NCBI GenBank assembly: GCA_030035585.1 | Contig: CM057469.1 | Location: 17,726,501 to 17,790,500 of the forward strand | DNA: 64,000 nucleotides | Direction: 5' to 3' | Source: Dugong dugon | Lineage: Eukaryota > Chordata > Mammalia > Sirenia > Dugongidae | Shown: in pieces, positions 1-11,517 of the stretch | Layout: every line of letters begins with the position of its first letter | Numbering within the stretch: the first letter of the stretch is position 1 | Position numbers and translations under genes: made by a program | Notes under the pieces: model-generated | Database searches by the model: none | Seen by the model: only the letters and a program-made list of their open reading frames with translations | What the model was told of the DNA's origin: nothing

Positions 1-1146
1 AGTTTCTCATTTAACAGTTACTACAGATGTTGCCCTATGACAATGGTTAACAATCTCACAACACATCAACAGTATCCTCACTCAACCTTGGGTTCCCTAT
101 CACCAGCTTCCTTGTCCCCTTCTGCCTTCTGGCCCTTGTCGTTGGACTCCTGTACCTCGTTAGTCTCATTTGTTTTACAGGCTGTCCACTCCCAGGCTGA
201 AGAGTGAACCTCGGAGGTAACTTCACCACTGAGCTAAAATGGTGTCTGGGGGCCATACTCTCGAGGTTTCTCCAGTCTCCTTTAGGCCAGTAAATCTGGT
301 CTTTTCTTTGTGAGTTAGAATTATGGTCTACATCCTTCTCCAGCTCTGTCCAGAACCCTCTGTTGTGATCCTGGTCAGAGCAGTCAGTGGTGGTAGCCAG
401 GCACCATCTAGCTGTACTGGACTCAGTCCGGTGGAGGCCTTGGTAGCTGTGGACAATTAGTCCTTCAGACTAATCTTTTCCTTGTATCCTGTTCTGTTTA
501 TTCTCCCTTGCTCCCGAAGGGATGAGACCAGTGGAGTATCTTAGATGGCCGCTCACAGGCTTTTAAGACCCCAGACACTACTCACCAAGGTAGAATGTAG
601 AGCATTGTCTTTATAAGCTGTGTCATGCCAACTGAGCTAGATGTTCCCCAAGACCATTGTCCCCAGAGCGCTCCGCCCAGCAATTAAGTCCCTCAGGTAG
701 TTTGGATGTGTCTATGGGGCTTCCATGACCTTTCCTTGTACAGGTTGTGCTAGTTTCCCCTGTATTGTGTACTGTCTCACCCTTCACCCAAGATACCACT
801 TATCTATTGCCTATTTAGTATTTCCCCCCCACCCCTCCCATCCCTGGTAACCAACAAAGATTGTTACATTTTGCGTGTGAACTTTTTCATGGGTTTTTAC
901 AATAGAGGTCTCATACAATATTTGTCCTTTTGTGATTGACTTATTTCACTCAGGATAATGTCCTCCAGTTTCATCCATGTTATGAGATGGTTCACAGATT
1001 CATCATTGTTCTTTCTCATTGCATAGTACTCCATTGTGTGTATGTACCATAGTTTGTTTATCCATTCATCTGTTGATTGGGCATCTAGGTTGTTTCCATC
1101 GTTTTGCTATTGTGAACAATGCTGCCATGAACATATGTGCATATGT
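1..1146 (-). mobile_element. 5'-truncated L1 (3' UTR and extreme end of ORF2)
   Basis: The plus strand reads the complement of an L1 3' UTR followed by the last part of ORF2. The segment is nearly identical over long stretches to 2190-3300 inside the full-length L1, including the 'GGCCGCTCACAGGCTTTTAAG' region and the C-rich run near 826. The match ends abruptly at about 1146, just after the reverse complement of the ORF2 end, so this is a 5'-truncated insertion of roughly 1.15 kb within the window. Its A-tail and left target duplication must lie before position 1. It abuts the ancient L1 on the right. Confidence 0.85.
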
Positions 1147-1159
1147 ACAATTAATTTTT

Positions 1160-1915
1160 TAAAATGAGATTAGAATTTCAATTTTGAGATAATTTTAGAT
1201 GCACAAACATAATACATAGAGACCCTGCATAATACAGAGAGACCCTTTACCCAGTTCCCCCCAGTGGTAGCATCTTGCAAAGCTGTGATACAATATCACG
1301 ACCAGGATAGTAACATTGATACAGTGAAGCTACAGAACACTTTCATAACTACAATGATCCCTCAGGTTGCCCTTTTATTGCCATACCACTTCCTTCCCAC
1401 CTCTACCCCATCTTTAACTCCTGGCAACCACTAATCTGTTCTCCATTTCTATAATATTGTTATCTCAAAACTGTTATATAAATGGAATCATACAATATAT
1501 AATTGTCTTTTTTCACATAGCATACTTCTCTGGAGGTTCACCTATGTTCTTTCCTGTTTCAATAGCTTCCTCCCCTTTTTATTGCTGAGCAGTATTCCAT
1601 GGTATAGATGTACCACAGTTTGTTTAGGCATTTTACCCACTGAAGGACGTTTGAGTTATTTCCAGCTATTGACTATTACAAATAAAATTGTTATAAACAT
1701 TTATGTATAGCTTTTTTTTTTGTGAACATAAGCTTTCATTTCTCTGGGATAAATACCCAGGAGAGCAATTGCTGGGTTGTATGGTAGTTGCATGTTTCAT
1801 TTTTAAAAAGAAATTACCAAACTCTTCCAAAGTAGCTGTACCATTTTATGTTCCTACCAGAAATGTGAATGTGATCCAGTTTCTTCTCACTCTTTGCCAG
1901 TGTTTGACTGTCACT
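1160..1915 (-). mobile_element. Ancient L1, 3' part (left piece of split element)
   Basis: Degenerate L1 3' UTR and ORF2 end on the minus strand. Typical phrases survive, such as 'ACTCCTGGCAACCACTAATC', 'GCAGTATTCCATGGTATAGA' and 'GGGATAAATACCCAGGAG'. The sequence stops at the younger L1 and resumes in the expected register at 10011, so the two pieces were one element. Many indels mark it as much older than the element inserted in it. Confidence 0.85.
1905..1915. repeat. Left target-site duplication of full-length L1
   Basis: TGACTGTCACT, repeated exactly at 10011-10021. It is followed directly by the T-run that represents the A-tail of the minus-strand L1. Confidence 0.85.
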
Positions 1916-2160
1916 TTTTTTTTTTTTTCATTGTACTTCAGGTGAAGGCTTACAGAACAAATAGTTTCTCGTGAAACAGAAGTATACATATTGTTTTATG
2001 ACATTGGTTAACAACCCCACAACATGTCAACCCTCTCCTTTCTCGACCTTTTTTTTTTTTGGTGAAAATATACGTAGCCAAAGATACACCATTTCAAAAA
2101 TTTCTAAATGCACAGTTCAGTGACATCAACTACACTCTCAATTGTGCTGCTATTCTCACT
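1916..2160 (-). repeat. Compound L1 3' tail: two extra L1 3'-end segments
   Basis: Between the T-run at the left target duplication and the main 3' UTR lie two further L1 3' ends, each with a T-run on its left. The first is 1916-2049, related to the younger L1 type ('GGTTAACAACCCCACAACAT'). The second is 2050-2160, an older L1 type ('CAGTTCAGTGACATCAAC'). The main 3' UTR end at 2161 has no A-tail of its own. All of this lies inside the target duplication. It could be read-through (3' transduction), template switching, or later nested insertions. Confidence 0.65.
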
Positions 2161-3060
2161 TTAGATGAAAGTTTACAGAACAAAATAGTTTCTCATTTAA
2201 CAGCCCTATGAAAATGGTTAACAACCTCACAACACATCAACACTGTCCTTACTCAACCTTGGTTTCCCTATCACCAGCTTACTTGTCCCCTTCTGCCCCT
2301 TCTCCCTGGACTGCTGTACTTCATTAGTTCCATTTGGTTTTATGGGGCTGTCCACTCCCAGGCTGAATGGTGAACCTCGGAGATGACTTCACCACTGAGC
2401 TAAAAGGGTGTCTGGGGGGCCATACTCTTGGGGTTTCTCCAGTCTCCTTTAGGCCAGTAAATCTGGTCTGTCTTTTGTGACTTAGGATTTTGTTCTACAT
2501 CCTTCTCCAGCTCTGTCCAGAACCCTCTGTCTTATCCTGGTCAGAGCAGTCAGTGGTGGTAGCCAGGCACCATCTAGCTGTACTGGACTCAGTCTGGTGG
2601 AGGCCTTGGTAGCAGTGGACAATTAGTCCTTTGGACTAATCTTTTCCTTGTATCCTGTTCTCTTCATTCTCCCTTGCTCCCGAAGGGATAAGACCAGTGG
2701 AGTATCTTAGATGGCCGCTCACAGGCTTTTAAGACCCCAGACGCTACTCACCAAGGTAGAATGTAGCGCATTGTCTTTATAAGCTGTGTCATGCCAATTG
2801 AGCTAGATGTTCCCCGAGACCATGGTCCCTAGAGCACTCCACCTAGCAATTCAGTCCCTCAGGGAGTTTGGATGTGTCTATGGGGTTTCCATGACCTTTC
2901 CTTGTACAAGTTGTGCTAGTTTCCTCTGTATTGTGTACTGTCTCACCCTTCACCCAAGATACCACTTACTATTGCCTGTTTAGTATTTCCCCCCACCCCT
3001 CCCATCCCTGGTAACCAACAAAGATTGTTACATTTTGCGTGTGAACTTTTTCATGGGTTT

Positions 3061-6000
3061 TTACAATAGAGGTCTCATACAATATTTGTCCTTTTGTGAT
3101 TGACTTATTTCACTCAGCATAATGTCCTCCAGTTTCATCCATGTTATGAGAGGGTTCACAGATTCATTGTTGTTCTTTCTCGTTACATAGTACTCCATTG
3201 TGTGTATGTACCATAGTTTGTTTATCCATTCATCTGTTGATGGGTATCTAGGTTGTTTCCATCATTTTGCTATTGTGAACAATGCTGCCATGAACATAGG
3301 TGTGCGTATGTCTATTCGAGTGACGACTCTTATTTCTCTAGGATATATTTCTAGGAGTGGGATTGCTGGATCGAATGGTATGTCTATTTCTAGCTTTCTG
3401 AGGAAGCGCCATGTCATTTTCCAAAATGGTTGTATCATTTTGCATTCCCACCAGCAGTGCATAAGTGTGCCGATCTCCCCGCAGCCCCTCCAACATTTGT
3501 TATTTCCAGTGTTTTTGATTCGTGCCAGTAATGCCGGGGTGAGATGGTATCTCATTGTGGTTTTAATTTGCATTTCTCTAATGGCTAGTGATCGCGAGCA
3601 TTTCCTCATGTGTCTGTTGGCCATTTGAATGTCTTCTTTGGTGAAGTGTCTGTTCATTATCTTTGCCCATTTTTTAATAGGATTATTTGTCTTTTTGTTG
3701 TAGAGGTGTTGGATTTCCCTGTAGATTATGGAGATTAGACCTTTGTCTGACTTGTACTGTCCAAAAATTTTTTCCCAGTCTGTAGGTTCTCTTTGACTCT
3801 TTTGGTGAAGTCTTTTGAAGAGCATAGGTGTTTGATTTTTAGAAGATCCCAGTTATCTAGCTTATCTATTGGGTTTTGTGCATTGATGGTTATTGTGTGT
3901 ATCCTGTTAATGCCGTGTATTAAGGCCTGTAGTGTTGGTCCTATTTTTTCTTCTATGAAGTTTATAGTTTTAGGCTATATATTCAGGTCTTTGTTCCATT
4001 TTGAAGTAGTTTTTGTATACGGTGTGAGGTATGGGTCCTGTTTCATTTTTTTGCAGATGCATATCCAGTTTTGCCAGCACCAGTCTTTGTTAAAAAGACT
4101 GTCTTTTCCCCATTTGATGCACTTTGGGCCCGTGTTGAAGATCAGGTGACCGTAAGTGGATGGATTTACATCTGGGTTCTCAATTCTGTTCCATTGGTCA
4201 ATGTATCTGTCGTTGTACCAGTACCAGGCTGTTTTGACTACTGTAGCTGTATAGTAGGTTCTGAAGACAGGTAGTGTGAGTCCTCCAACTTTCTTCTTCT
4301 TCTTCAGTAGTGCTTTACTTATTCGGGGCTTCTTCCCTTTCCATATAAAGTTAATGATTAGTTTTTCCATCTCTTTGAAGAATGTTGCTGGTATTTGGAT
4401 CGGGATTGCATTGTATTTGTAAATTGCTTTGGGTAGAATTGTCATTTTCACAATGTTGAGTCTGCTTGTCCATGAGCATGGTATGTTTTTCCATTTATGT
4501 AGATCCCTCTGGGTTTCTTGCAGTAGTGTTTTGTAGTTTTCTTTGTATAGGTCTTTTACATCCCTGGCCATATTTATTCCTAAGTATTTTTTATTTTTAG
4601 GGGTTATTGTAAATGGTATTGTTTTCCTGATTGGCTTTTCTTCATTCTCCTGATTGGTGTGTAGGAATCCAACTGACTTTTGAATGTTTATCTTGTATCC
4701 TGCTACTCTGCTGAATCTTTCTTTTAGTTCCAGTGGATTTCTCGTGGAGTCTTTAGGATTTTCAATGTATAGTATCATATCATCTGCAAACAGGGACAGT
4801 TTAACTTCTTCATTACCAATTTGGATGCCCTTTATTTCTTTTTCTTGCCTTATTGCTCTAGCTAGAACTTCCAGCCCAGTGTTAAATAGGAGTGGTGATA
4901 AGGGGCACCCTTGTCTTGTTCCTGTGTTCAAGGGGAATGTTTTCAGCCTCTCTCCACTAAGAATTATGTTGGCCATTGGTTTTGCATAGATGCCCTGTAT
5001 GATGTTGAGAAATTTCCTTTCTACACCTATTTTATTGAGAGTTTTTATCAGGAATGGGTGTTGGACTTTGTCGAATGCCTTTTTTGCGTCAATTGAGATG
5101 ATCATATGATTCTTTTCTTTTCTTTTGTTTATGTGGTGATTATGTTGATTGATTTTCTAATGTTGAACCATCCTTGCATAGCTGGTATGAATCCTACTTG
5201 GTCGTGGTGTATTATTTTTTTGATATGATGCTGAATTCTATTGGCTAGAATTTTGTTAAGAATTTTTGCATCTATATTCATGAGAGAGATTGGTCTGTAA
5301 GTTTCTTTTTTTGTGACGTCTTTTCCTGGTTTTGGTATCAGCATTATGCTGGGTTCATAGAATGAATTTGGAAGCGTTGCTGACTTTTCTATGCTCTGAA
5401 ACAGCTTGAGTAGTACTGGTACAAGCTCTTCTGTAAATGTTTTGTAGAATTCTCCAGTGAAGCCATCTGGGCCAGGGCTTTTTTTTGTTGGGAGTTTTTT
5501 TAATTATCTTTTCAATCTCTTCTCTTGTTATGGGTCTGTTGAGATTTTCAACATCAGTTTGTTGTAGTTTGGGTAGGCTGCGTGTTTCTAGAAATTTATT
5601 CATTTCCTCTAGGTTTTCAAATTTGTTGGAGTGTAGTTTTTCATAATATTCTGTTACAATCCTTTTTATTTCAGTTGGGTCTGTTGTAATGTCCCCCATT
5701 TCATTTCTTATTTGGGTTATTTGTGTCCTCTCCTGTTTTTCATTTGTCAGTCTGGCCAGTGGTTTGTCGATTTTGTTGATTCTTTCAAAGAACCAACTTT
5801 TGGTTTTGTTGATTCTTTCTATTGTTTTTCTGTTCTCTATTTCATTTATTTCTGCTCTGATCCTTACTATTCCCTTTCTTCCAGTGGCTGTGGGCGTTTT
5901 TACGGTTCTCTTTCTATTTGTTTGAGTTCTGTAATTAATGTTTTGATTTTGTCCGTTTCTTCTTTTTTGATGTGTGCATCTATTGCTATAAATTTTTCCT

Positions 6001-6884
6001 GAGGCCTGCCTTTGCTGTGTCCCAAAGGTTTTGGTATGATGTATTTTCATTCTCATTTGATTCTAAGAATTTTTTGATTCCATCTCTGATTTCTCCTATT
6101 ACCCAGTGATGTGTAAGCAGGGTATTATTCAGTTTCCATGCAAGGATTTTGTTTCCTTGCTCTTTCTGTTGTTAATTTCTACCTTGATGGCATTGTGGTC
6201 GGAGAAGTTACTTTGTATTATCTGAACGTTTTGGATCTTGTTGATGATTGCTCTGTGGCCTAAGATGCAGTCTATTCTGGAGAACATTCCATGTGTATTG
6301 GAAAAGAATATATACTTTGCAGCGGTTGGATGGAGTGTTCTATATATGTCTATGAGGTCAAGTTGGTTGATTGTGCCCTTTAGGTCTTCTGTATCTTCGC
6401 TGAGTTTCTTTTTAGTTGTTCTGTCCTTTACTGAGAGTGGTGTGTTGAAGTCTCCTACTATTATTGTGGAACTGTCAGTTTCTCTTTTCAGTGTTGTTAG
6501 AGTTTGTTTTATGTATTTTGGAGCCCTGTCATTGGGTGCGTAGATGTTTATTATGGTTATGTCTTCATGGTGGATCATCCACTTAATCATTATGTAGTAT
6601 CCTTCTTTATTTTTTATGGTGGATTTTTTTTTAAAGTCTATTTTATCTGAGATTAGAATTGTCATTCCTGCTCTTTTTTGGTAGTTGTTAGCTTGATATA
6701 TTTTTTTCCACGTTTGACTTTTAATAAATTCACATCATTGTTTCTTACGTATGTCTCTTTATAGACACCATATTGATGGATCCTGTTTTCTTATCCATTC
6801 TGTCGCTCTCCATCTCTGTATGGGGGCATTGAGTCCATTTACATTTAGTGTAATTATAGATAGATGTGAGTTTGTTGCTGTCAT
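3061..6884 (-). pseudogene. L1 ORF2 (endonuclease-reverse transcriptase), broken
   Basis: L1 ORF2 encodes the enzyme that nicks target DNA and copies L1 RNA at the nick. The start ATG at 6884 gives MTATNSHLSIITLNVNGLNA. An in-frame open extension runs upstream to 7142, so the true start is uncertain. The endonuclease is recognisable from INIYAPND, VGDFN and the catalytic SDHN (6203-6192). The reverse transcriptase shows KPGKD and YRPISLMN, then [16 protein letters not shown] and the catalytic FADD (4790-4779). The Cys-rich end has the CWRGCGE...HCWWEC pattern around 3450-3500. The normal end is a TAA at 3063-3061. Lesions include a TAA at 6761-6759 in place of the Gln expected after WCL, frame changes near 6060-6130, 5350, 5110 and 3830-3975, and a TGA at about 3261-3259 after FTIAK (probably CGA to TGA). 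It is not functional. Confidence 0.92.
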
Positions 6885-7198
6885 TTTGTTGTGCTTGTTT
6901 TTGTGGTGCTGACGTTTTCTTGGTTTCTTACTCTCTTGTGTTGAGTTACTTTTGTTTGTGGATTTTTTTTTCATTTCTTTTGTTTTTGTAGGTTTTGTTT
7001 TTGCTGAGACTTTATGTTTTTCCTCTTTATTTTTATGGGTATGTTTGTTAACTTTCTTTGTGGTTACCATGAATTTTACCTTTATCTTTCTAAGTTTGGA
7101 GGAGTCTACCATTACTTGGTATCGCCTTGCCTTCCTCTCCATTAGAGGGTTCTGTACCTATGCCGTTTATTCCCTCTTTTATTGTTTTGATGTTGTTG
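6885..7198 (-). other. Inter-ORF spacer of the L1
   Basis: About 314 bases between the ORF1 stop and the first conserved Met of ORF2. On the minus strand most of it is open in frame with ORF2 and encodes a Lys/Thr-rich stretch (KEEKHKVSAKTKPTKTKEMK). It may be a low-complexity N-terminal extension or simply A-rich spacer. Confidence 0.6.
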
Positions 7199-8356
7199 TC
7201 ATTTACTGATTAACTGCTCTGATTCCCTGTTGTATTTCTTTTGGTTTTGGATATTGCTCAAGAGTTCATTTCCTAGATTGGTATCTGGCTGGTACGATCC
7301 TGCGTATTCTATTCTGCCTGTGAGCTGAAGTTGTTTGTCCTCAGATCGAAGAACTCCCTTTAATAATTCTTGTAAGTTTTGTTTGGCTTTTACATATTCC
7401 CTTAATTTCTCTTTATCTGCAAATGACCTATTTTCTCCATCATATTTGAATGAGAGTTTTGCAGGATATACTATTGTTGTCTGTCAGTTTTTTTGTGTCA
7501 AGATTTTATATATGTCATCCCATTGCCTTCTTGTCTGCATGGTTTCTGCCGAATAATCTGAGCTTAGTCTTATTGTTTCTCCTGTGTATGTGACTTCTTG
7601 TTTTTCACAAGCTGCTCTCAGGATGCTTTGTCTGTCTTCTGTTTTGGCGAGTGTGAATATGATATGCCTTGGTGATTTTATTTTGGGGGTCTGTCCTATA
7701 TGGGGTTCGTTGAGCTTCTTGGATGGCTAGCTTTTCATCATTCATGATATTTGGGAAGTTTTCTGTCAGCAGTTCTTGAGTGATCCTCTCTGTGTTTACT
7801 GTTTTCTCCCACTGTTCTGGAATTCCAAGCCCTCGAACAATTTTGCTTTTGATTTTATCCCACATAACTCTCAGGGTCTCTTCATTTTTCTTTGTTCTCT
7901 TGTCTGAGTTTTCCTGAAACAGAGTTGTATCCAAGTGTTTGTCTTCAATTCCACTGGTCCTGTCTTCCAGCATTTCAAATCTGCTTCTCAGCCCTTGTAT
8001 GACACCGTTCGTTTCTGAAATCTTGTTGTTTATCTTTTGGATTTCTAATTGTTGTCTTTGTATAATTTCTAGTTGTGAATTTATTTTATCATTTTGTTCC
8101 TGCATTATTTTCCTGAATTCTTCCGATTTTTTATCTATATTTTCCATGAATTTGTCTATTTTTTCCTCATGTTTGTCAGCTTTTTGCCTCAGCTCTTAGA
8201 GAATTCTGAGTATTAGAGACTTGAATTCCCTATCAGGTGGTTTTAGTGCCTTTTCTTCCAGTGGAAAGTCATCTGGTGTTTTATTTGGGACGCCTACTGC
8301 AACCATCCTGTCCTGTTTTTGTAAATGTTTTGATATTGTCTGCTGTCTTCGGGACA
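7199..8356 (-). pseudogene. L1 ORF1 (RNA-binding chaperone), broken
   Basis: L1 ORF1 protein coats L1 RNA as trimers in the cytoplasm. The start at 8356 gives MSRRQQTISKHLQKQ. It is followed by a coiled-coil-like heptad region (IDKKSEEFRKIMQEQNDKIN onward), an RRM-like part (ERITQELLTENFPNIMND, then IQEAQRTPYR) and a C-terminal domain (VTYTGETIRLSSDYSAETMQ to ...EQLISK, stop at 7201-7199). The span is 1158 bases, about 385 codons, a usual ORF1 size. Three lesions are visible: a TAA at 8198-8196 after LILRIL, an apparent 1-base insertion in the G5 run at 7685-7689 that shifts the frame before RHIIFTLAK, and a TGA at 7486-7484 where KNWQTTIVYP would be expected. ORF1 comes before ORF2 in the transcript. 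Confidence 0.9.
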
Positions 8357-10010
8357 TTCAGTGGTTATTTTTCTCGTTTATTGATTGTAGATTTTTTTAT
8401 TTCGTCCCTTTTTTGTTTTTAATTTGGCTGTGTCTGAGCAGGTGGGCTGTGTGTTCTTTGTTGTTTGCTCGTCTGTGGAGACAATACTTTTTGCATCCTT
8501 CTCCAGTTGGCAGGGTCAGTCACTCAGATATGGTACGGCAGGGCAGGTCTAGCTGAACAGGAGTTACTGTGATGGGTTGTTTGTGGCACTTAGTACAGCC
8601 ACTAGTGCGGGTTGGTAATCAGTGCAGGGAAGGTTCCAGTAAGCCGTGCCTGTGCTTCTTTTTGGTGTGATGTTAAGGGCACGGTGCAGGTAGGCAGGAT
8701 GTAGCGGGGAGATTGTTATGTGTGGAGCTAAGATGGATATGGGAGAGAGGAGAGAGGAACCGGGGCCAAAAACATACAGAGAAACAAAACAGAATGCTAG
8801 GGGAGCTTGCCATTGAAGTGGAGAGATTAGAGACTATGAAATGTAGAAAAACAAAATGGGGAAGTGGAAGAAAAGAAAAGAATAAATAAAAATCGGAAAG
8901 GTTAAAGAACAGCAAAGTTCCTAGGAATCCCACTGGTGTATCTGTGAGGCCTGGGGAAGTTGTTCTTAAGTGTTGTGGTACAGCCTGGCTAGAAGTCGTA
9001 GACGTATACAACACCAGGTATTCAGGGAACAGAAAGAGAAGGAAGATATAGAGGGACGAGAAACTGAGTAATGAAGAAAGACTAAAAGGGAAAAAGAGGG
9101 AAAAGAAAACAAAACAAATTTAAAAAAAAAAAAAAAAAAAAAAAGACCAAGAAACACCCCCCCAAAAAACAGGAAAAATAGAAGGAAAAAAAAAAACAAT
9201 AAAAAAAGAAATGTCCTCAGGGATCCCTCTGCATGTCTGTTCAAGCTGAGGTGGTAGTTTCCAAGCCATGCAGCACCACGTGGCCGGAACCGGCTCCCAA
9301 CTCAAGAAAAGGAAAAGAAACCAAGTGAACAATTCAAAAGAAACAAAGTAATAAAAGCCCCGGGATCCCACCAGCCCAGCAGCCCAGTTGGGGAAGCAGC
9401 TCCACACTCGAATGGAGTTCTGCAGCCCCTCAGGAAGAAGCAAAGATGGCCATGGAGACAGGTATTTGAGCAAAAGGCAGGGGAGGTGGTGAGAGATAAG
9501 GAAGAAATGAAAAGAAGCAGAAAGAAGCAACACCAGCAGCCAAGAAATGGCACTAAGAGAGCCAGCCCGTTTGGGTGGGTGGAATCCAAGCAGCCGGTGC
9601 TTCCTGGACAAGAGATTGTGGCCGTGGGAAACAGAGGAGGCCGAGTGGGGATCAAAAAGGGTGGGGGGCTGGAAAGCGTATATCGCAAATTACCAGTTGT
9701 TTTGTCTCCCACTGGAAGCTCCGTGATGCTGTTTTCTCGTAGCCTGTGTTTGCTGGTCTCCGATAGGAGTCCAAGATGGCGGATCTGCACCGCATTAGCT
9801 GATGGGGGACCTCTGTGTGAATCTCTCCTCACTCTCCATTCTCTGTCAGTTTTCTCACTCCATTTGGTGCTTGGCTGAGTTCTTTATCTCTTCATTTGAT
9901 GTTTTAGGGTTTCAGGATTGTTGTATTCTCTGTTCGGCTTAGTTTTTCGAATCTTTGCTGTGGAGGGATGGCGTGGTGCTTTTGCCTAGAGTGCCATTTT
10001 ACCGGAAGTC
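8357..10010 (-). promoter_or_regulatory. L1 5' UTR / internal promoter region
   Basis: This is the sequence between the ORF1 start and the 5' end at the right target duplication. On the minus strand it is pyrimidine-rich between 8680 and 9240 and contains a long T-run (A-run on plus, about 9121-9144). More CpG-containing sequence lies near 9560-9800 and at the 5' tip. By family knowledge the L1 promoter resides here. Open frames of 110-176 codons on either strand in this stretch have low-complexity composition and are not considered genes. Confidence 0.8.
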
Positions 10011-10021
10011 TGACTGTCACT
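10011..10021. repeat. Right target-site duplication of full-length L1
   Basis: TGACTGTCACT, an exact copy of 1905-1915. The ancient L1 resumes here. Confidence 0.85.
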
Positions 10022-11517
10022 ATTTTTTATTTTAGCCTTTCTGATGGGTGTGTAGTGATATCTCATTGTGGATTTAATTTGCAGTTCCCTGATGTCTAAC
10101 GATGCTGAACATCTTTTTTGTGTGTTTATTTGCTGTCTATCCCCTTTAGTGAAATACGTCTTCAAGTCGTTTGCCCATTTTCTAATTCAAGTTTTTGGTT
10201 GGTTTTTATTGTTGAGTTTTAAGAGTTTTTAAAATAATTCTAGATACTAGTTATTTGTCAAATATGTAGTTTGCAAATATTTTCTCTCAGTCTGTGATTT
10301 TTCTTTTCATACTCATAACCATTCTTTTGAAGAGCAAAACTTTTTAATTCTGATGAAGTCCAGAGTATCTGTTTTTCCTTTTTGGATTGTGCTTTGGGTG
10401 TCAAATATAAGAATTCTTTGCCTAGCCATAGCTCCCGAAGAGGTCTCATATTTCTGGACTCTCTGTTCTGTTCCATTGATCTGTGTGTCTGTCTATCCTT
10501 CCGCCAAAGCCACGTTGTCTGGATTATTGTAATTGTATAATAACTCTTGAAATTCGGTAGACTGACAACTTCTGCTTTATTCTTCTTTTTCAAAATTGTT
10601 TTAACTATGTTTGCTTCTTTCCCTTTTAAAATAAGTTTTAGAATATTTTTGTCTGTATCTAAAAAAAAGTTCTTTCTGGTATTTTTATAGGAATTGCATT
10701 AAACTTGTTCATCAGTTTGGGGAGTATTGATTATTGATATCTTTATTATGTTGTCTTTTAGTTTATGAACATGATAGGTCTCTGCATTTGTTTAGGTCTT
10801 CTTTAAGTTCTTTCAACGCTATTTTGTACTTTTCAGCATACAATCCAATACATGTTTTGTTAGAGTTATACCTAAATATTTTTTTTGAGCAGTTATGAAC
10901 TGTTGAATTTTTAATTTTGGTATCCAACTATTCATTGCATATATATACAGGGACACACATAACTGATTTTTGTATGTGTATCTTGCATCTCGATACCTTG
11001 TTCATTTATTAGTTCTAGGAGTTTTTCTGTAGATTCCTCGGGATTTTCTATACATAGTCATGTCATCTGTTAATAGGGACAGTTTTATTTATTCCTTTAC
11101 AATCTGTATGCCTTTTGTTTGCTTTTCTTGCCTTATGGCACTGGCTTAAACTTCCAGTACTATGTTGAATAAGAGTGATGAGAGTGGACATTGTTACTTT
11201 GTTCCCCATCTTAGTGGAAAAGCATTCAGTCTTTCACAATTATGTATAATGTTAGCTATTGGTTTTCTGTACATGCTCTTTATCATACGAGTAAGATCCT
11301 CCGTATTCCTATTTTTCTGAGAGGTTTAATCATGAATGGGTGCTGAATTTTTTTTTTTCAAATTGTTTTACTGCATCAGTTGATATGATTGTGTGATTTT
11401 TTTCTTCTTTAATCTGTTAATCTAGTAGATTATATTGTTGGATTTGCAAATATTGAACTAGTCTTGCATCCCCATAATAAAATCTATTTGGTCATTGTGA
11501 AAATGGCGTGGATGTGG
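10011..11517 (-). mobile_element. Ancient L1, ORF2 part (middle piece of split element)
   Basis: Continues the element interrupted at 1915 ('TTTTAGCCTTTCTGATGGGT' onward). The minus strand carries decayed ORF2. A patch at 10258-10593 still reads KNKAEVVSLPNFKSYY and SMEQNRES-like sequence from the C-terminal half, and a DD-containing remnant of the RT active site lies near 11060-11070. Frames are shifted repeatedly. It runs into the LTR at about 11518. Confidence 0.85.

Larger units (their letters stand above)
1916..10010 (-). mobile_element. Full-length, inactivated L1 retrotransposon
   Basis: A complete L1 of about 8.1 kb in minus orientation. Reading right to left it has a 5' UTR (8357-10010), ORF1 (7199-8356), a spacer, ORF2 (3061-6884), a long 3' UTR (about 2161-3060) and an unusual compound 3' tail (1916-2160) ending in an A-run. 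It lies inside an older L1 and is bounded by exact 11-bp duplications at 1905-1915 and 10011-10021. The 5' end begins ACTTCCGGTAAAATGGCACT and appears full length. Both ORFs carry stops and frameshifts, so the copy cannot make functional proteins. The moderate number of lesions, several consistent with CpG decay, suggests a lineage-specific element rather than a very ancient one. Confidence 0.9.

Noticed and set aside
3200..8556. Many plus-strand open frames of 60-140 codons
   Set aside because: They are antisense shadows of L1 ORF1 and ORF2; their composition is explained by the coding frame on the other strand.
9120..9832. Overlapping minus-strand frames of 163 and 176 codons, and a plus frame at 9486-9878
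   Set aside because: They lie in the L1 5' UTR, are driven by pyrimidine-rich low-complexity DNA (long runs of F, L, S) and have no domain or conserved start.
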